7,990 nt of DNA, taken from NCBI GenBank assembly GCA_045119035.1, contig JBGVCU010000003.1, forward strand, positions 1-7,990. The letters run 5' to 3'. The notes under the pieces were generated by a model. That model had not been told where the DNA came from and did not search any database. It saw nothing but the letters and a program-made list of their open reading frames with translations. Below, in pieces: positions 7,262 through 7,990 of this stretch (positions within the stretch are counted from its first letter, which is position 1; each line of letters opens with the position of its first letter). The position numbers and the translations under genes were made by a program. This stretch comes from CAYVQA01 sp045119035 (GTDB lineage Bacteria; Bacillota_I; Bacilli_A; ML615J-28; CAG-313).

Positions 7262-7452
7262 CAATTAGTTAAGCATCTCAAAGTGTAGTTGAACTGATGT
7301 TTGATTGAGTTCAAAGTGTAGTTGAACTATTGTTTGACTGAGTTCAAAGTGTAGTTGAACTGATGTTTGACTGATTTCAAAGTGTAGTTGAACTGATGTT
7401 TGACTGATTTCAAAGTGTAGTTGAACTGATGTTTGAACTACTTAACTAATTG
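7262..7452. repeat. 191-bp element: perfect 12-bp inverted repeat bracketing the tandem array
   Basis: CAATTAGTTAAG at 7262-7273 and its exact reverse complement CTTAACTAATTG at 7441-7452 flank the five tandem repeats with only 4 bases to spare on each side. The right arm continues the 11-bp register of the array and looks like a diverged copy of its middle subunit (TTAACTAAT against TGAACTGAT, 7 of 9 the same). The left arm is the same box reversed. The arms therefore appear to belong to the array and not to an unrelated insertion; no target-site duplication is apparent. Confidence 0.8.
7278..7436. repeat. 33-bp tandem repeats, 4 full copies plus a 27-bp fifth
   Basis: Copies start at 7278, 7311, 7344, 7377 and 7410. 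An 18-bp core, TCAAAGTGTAGTTGAACT, is identical in all five. Every difference (two in copy 1, three in copy 2, relative to the identical copies 3 and 4) falls in the remaining 15 bases. Each unit divides into three 11-mers: TTCAAAGTGTA, then GTTGAACTGAT, then GTTTGACTGAT; the last two agree at 9 of 11 positions. At the junctions of copies 1/2 and 2/3, AGTTCAA and TTGAACT form a 7-bp dyad around AGTGTAG, and the other copies keep a shorter version. An 11-bp step and 33-bp period keep sites on nearly the same face of the helix, as in iterons and partition sites. It is neither a coding repeat nor a CRISPR array. Confidence 0.9.
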
Positions 7453-7592
7453 ATTTATAAAAGAATAGAAAATTCTAACAAAAATATTATGTTTTTTATT
7501 AATAACAAATATAAAATAACTTTTAATATGATCGTGTACTTAATAGATTAAATCAATTTTATTACCTATTAACAACACAAACATAATTATGA

Positions 7593-7623
7593 TATTTTTC
7601 TATTTTGATATAGAATAAAAATA
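7593..7623. repeat. Bulged AT stem-loop
   Basis: TATTTTT (7593-7599) pairs with AAAAATA (7617-7623). CTAT (7600-7603) pairs with ATAG (7610-7613) around TTTGAT, leaving an AAT bulge. No function can be assigned; at this composition such stems arise by chance. Confidence 0.4.
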
Positions 7624-7784
7624 CAAAATCACATTTAATTTCTTTTTAATTAACGTTACAAAGTATGATTATTAAAATAGCATCTTACTTGTATTTATGC
7701 TTAGCAATCATAAAATCGTTTATAATACGTCAAAAACGTTCATAGAACGATATAATTAAGTTTATAATAGGAATATACACAAAC

Positions 7785-7837
7785 CTAAGTAATCTTAGTC
7801 TATGAGTGTTTAAATGACATTGTAAACGATTTAAACA
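7785..7837. repeat. Two adjacent stem-loops
   Basis: CTAAG-TAAT-CTTAG (7785-7798) has a 5-bp perfect stem. TGTTTAAAT (7807-7815) pairs with ATTTAAACA (7829-7837) over a 13-base loop, a 9-bp perfect stem. They lie downstream (minus strand) of the gene that ends at 7916. Confidence 0.45.
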
Positions 7838-7857
7838 TTTTATATAATAATGTATTC

Positions 7858-7913
7858 AAAAGTATTAAAAACTATTAAAAAATATATAAATTTTTTAACA
7901 TTAAAATACTTTT
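7858..7913 (-). terminator. Long two-stem hairpin directly after an upstream gene's stop codon (possible terminator)
   Basis: AAAAGTATT (7858-7866) pairs with AATACTTTT (7905-7913), and inside it TTAAAAAAT (7875-7883) pairs with ATTTTTTAA (7890-7898) around ATATAA. Both are 9-bp perfect stems separated by an asymmetric internal loop. On the minus strand it begins 2 bases after the TAA at 7916-7918, where a 3' end structure would be expected. The stems hold almost no G-C and no U-run follows, so it is not a classical intrinsic terminator; it could protect a 3' end or be neutral. Confidence 0.35.
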
Positions 7914-7915
7914 AT

Positions 7916-7990
7916 TTAATAGAATGAAATTCTATATGGTCTATACAAAAGACCTCTATCAATTATTTCCTGTATAACAGGAAACTCATT
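7916..7990 (-). CDS. C-terminal end of an upstream minus-strand gene, cut by the window edge (24 codons visible)
   Basis: On the minus strand a frame is open from the window edge to a TAA at 7916-7918, and its translation has a natural protein texture: NEFPVIQEIIDRG, then LLYRPYRISFY at the C-terminus. Both other minus frames hit stops quickly. Base composition is visibly richer in G and C than in the neighbouring 860 bases and similar to the tail genes, and codon choice (AGA for Arg, ATA for Ile) fits. The family cannot be recognised from 24 residues. It would be the gene preceding the tail operon, in the same direction. Two G-C-containing dyads (7938-7954 and 7966-7984) lie inside it. Alternatively the segment could be structured non-coding sequence with a fortuitous open frame. 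Confidence 0.5.
   Translation of the reverse strand, partial: NEFPVIQEIIDRGLLYRPYRISFY

Larger units (their letters stand above)
7053..7915. other. Long non-coding region (~860 bp) between two minus-strand transcription units
   Basis: No open frame above ~30 codons with a start codon and ribosome site is visible on either strand. From left to right it contains the late promoter, an AAGC-TC-GCTT dyad (7141-7150), a 16-bp AT palindrome (7171-7186), an A7/T7 hairpin (7238-7255), the bracketed 33-bp repeat array (7262-7452), and a series of stem-loops (7540-7572, 7593-7623, 7737-7749, 7785-7798, 7807-7837, 7858-7913). Two copies of GTTTATAATA (7718-7727 and 7760-7769, 42 bases apart) resemble -10 boxes on the plus strand, but neither has a convincing -35 partner. 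Confidence 0.7.

Noticed and set aside
7278..7436. CRISPR array
   Set aside because: The 15-bp segments between the 18-bp cores are nearly identical instead of unique, and are too short to be spacers; no cas gene is present.
7268..7441. Open frame of 58 codons on the minus strand through the 33-bp array, giving an 11-residue repeat (SQTSVQLHFE-like)
   Set aside because: Because 33 is a multiple of three the frame stays open, but it is bounded by stops close to each end and has no ATG, GTG or TTG start except an ATG three codons before the stop. No ribosome site is seen.
7489..7551. 20-codon plus-strand ORF beginning at 7489
   Set aside because: No Shine-Dalgarno, very AT-rich, and overlaps an inverted repeat; indistinguishable from chance.
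7858..7990. tRNA-like cloverleaf formed by the consecutive hairpins at the right end
   Set aside because: Spacing and loops do not fit: no T-loop TTCRA motif, no acceptor stem pairing, and stems too far apart.

Overview
This is an AT-rich window of roughly a quarter to 30% G+C that reads as part of a contractile-tailed (T4-like) bacteriophage genome. Three things support this. A four-gene tail/baseplate operon lies on the minus strand and its genes are joined by 4-base ATGA overlaps. One protein resembles the T4 gp26-type baseplate family, and the next carries a phage tail lysozyme domain. The T4 late-promoter octamer TATAAATA sits just upstream of the first gene. Stops in use are TGA and TAA, so no code reassignment is visible. 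The host cannot be named from the sequence. Very AT-rich hosts (Campylobacter-type epsilonproteobacteria, Fusobacteria, Clostridia and the like) are all compatible.

Left end (1-~615, plus strand): the 3' part of an IS200/IS605-type TnpB gene, broken by a frameshift between its second and third RuvC catalytic residues. A right-end stem-loop follows, of the kind that doubles as the omega-RNA scaffold. The element lies convergent to, and directly behind, the last gene of the tail operon.

Middle (639-7052, minus strand; transcribed right to left): a tail-fibre-like protein with a lectin-like domain (453 aa), a gp26-like two-CxxC baseplate or tail-assembly protein (249 aa), a 1356-aa tape-measure-like protein with a C-terminal tail lysozyme, and an 80-aa basic protein of unknown function. 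Translational coupling probably sets their relative amounts. The likely division of labour is host binding (453 aa), tail/baseplate assembly (249 aa), and tail length or cell-wall penetration (1356 aa).

Right end (7053-7990): about 860 bases without a supported gene, striking beside genes that overlap by 4 bases. The gap holds a T4-like late promoter, AT palindromes, and the most unusual object in the window: five 33-bp tandem repeats (7278-7436) with an invariant 18-bp core, an 11-bp substructure and an internal dyad. The whole array is bracketed by a perfect 12-bp inverted repeat (7262-7273 / 7441-7452). A series of further stem-loops follows. At the edge there appears to be the C-terminus of another minus-strand gene ending at 7916. 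The array looks like a cluster of protein-binding sites (origin iterons, a partition site or an operator cluster). Nothing in the window says which.
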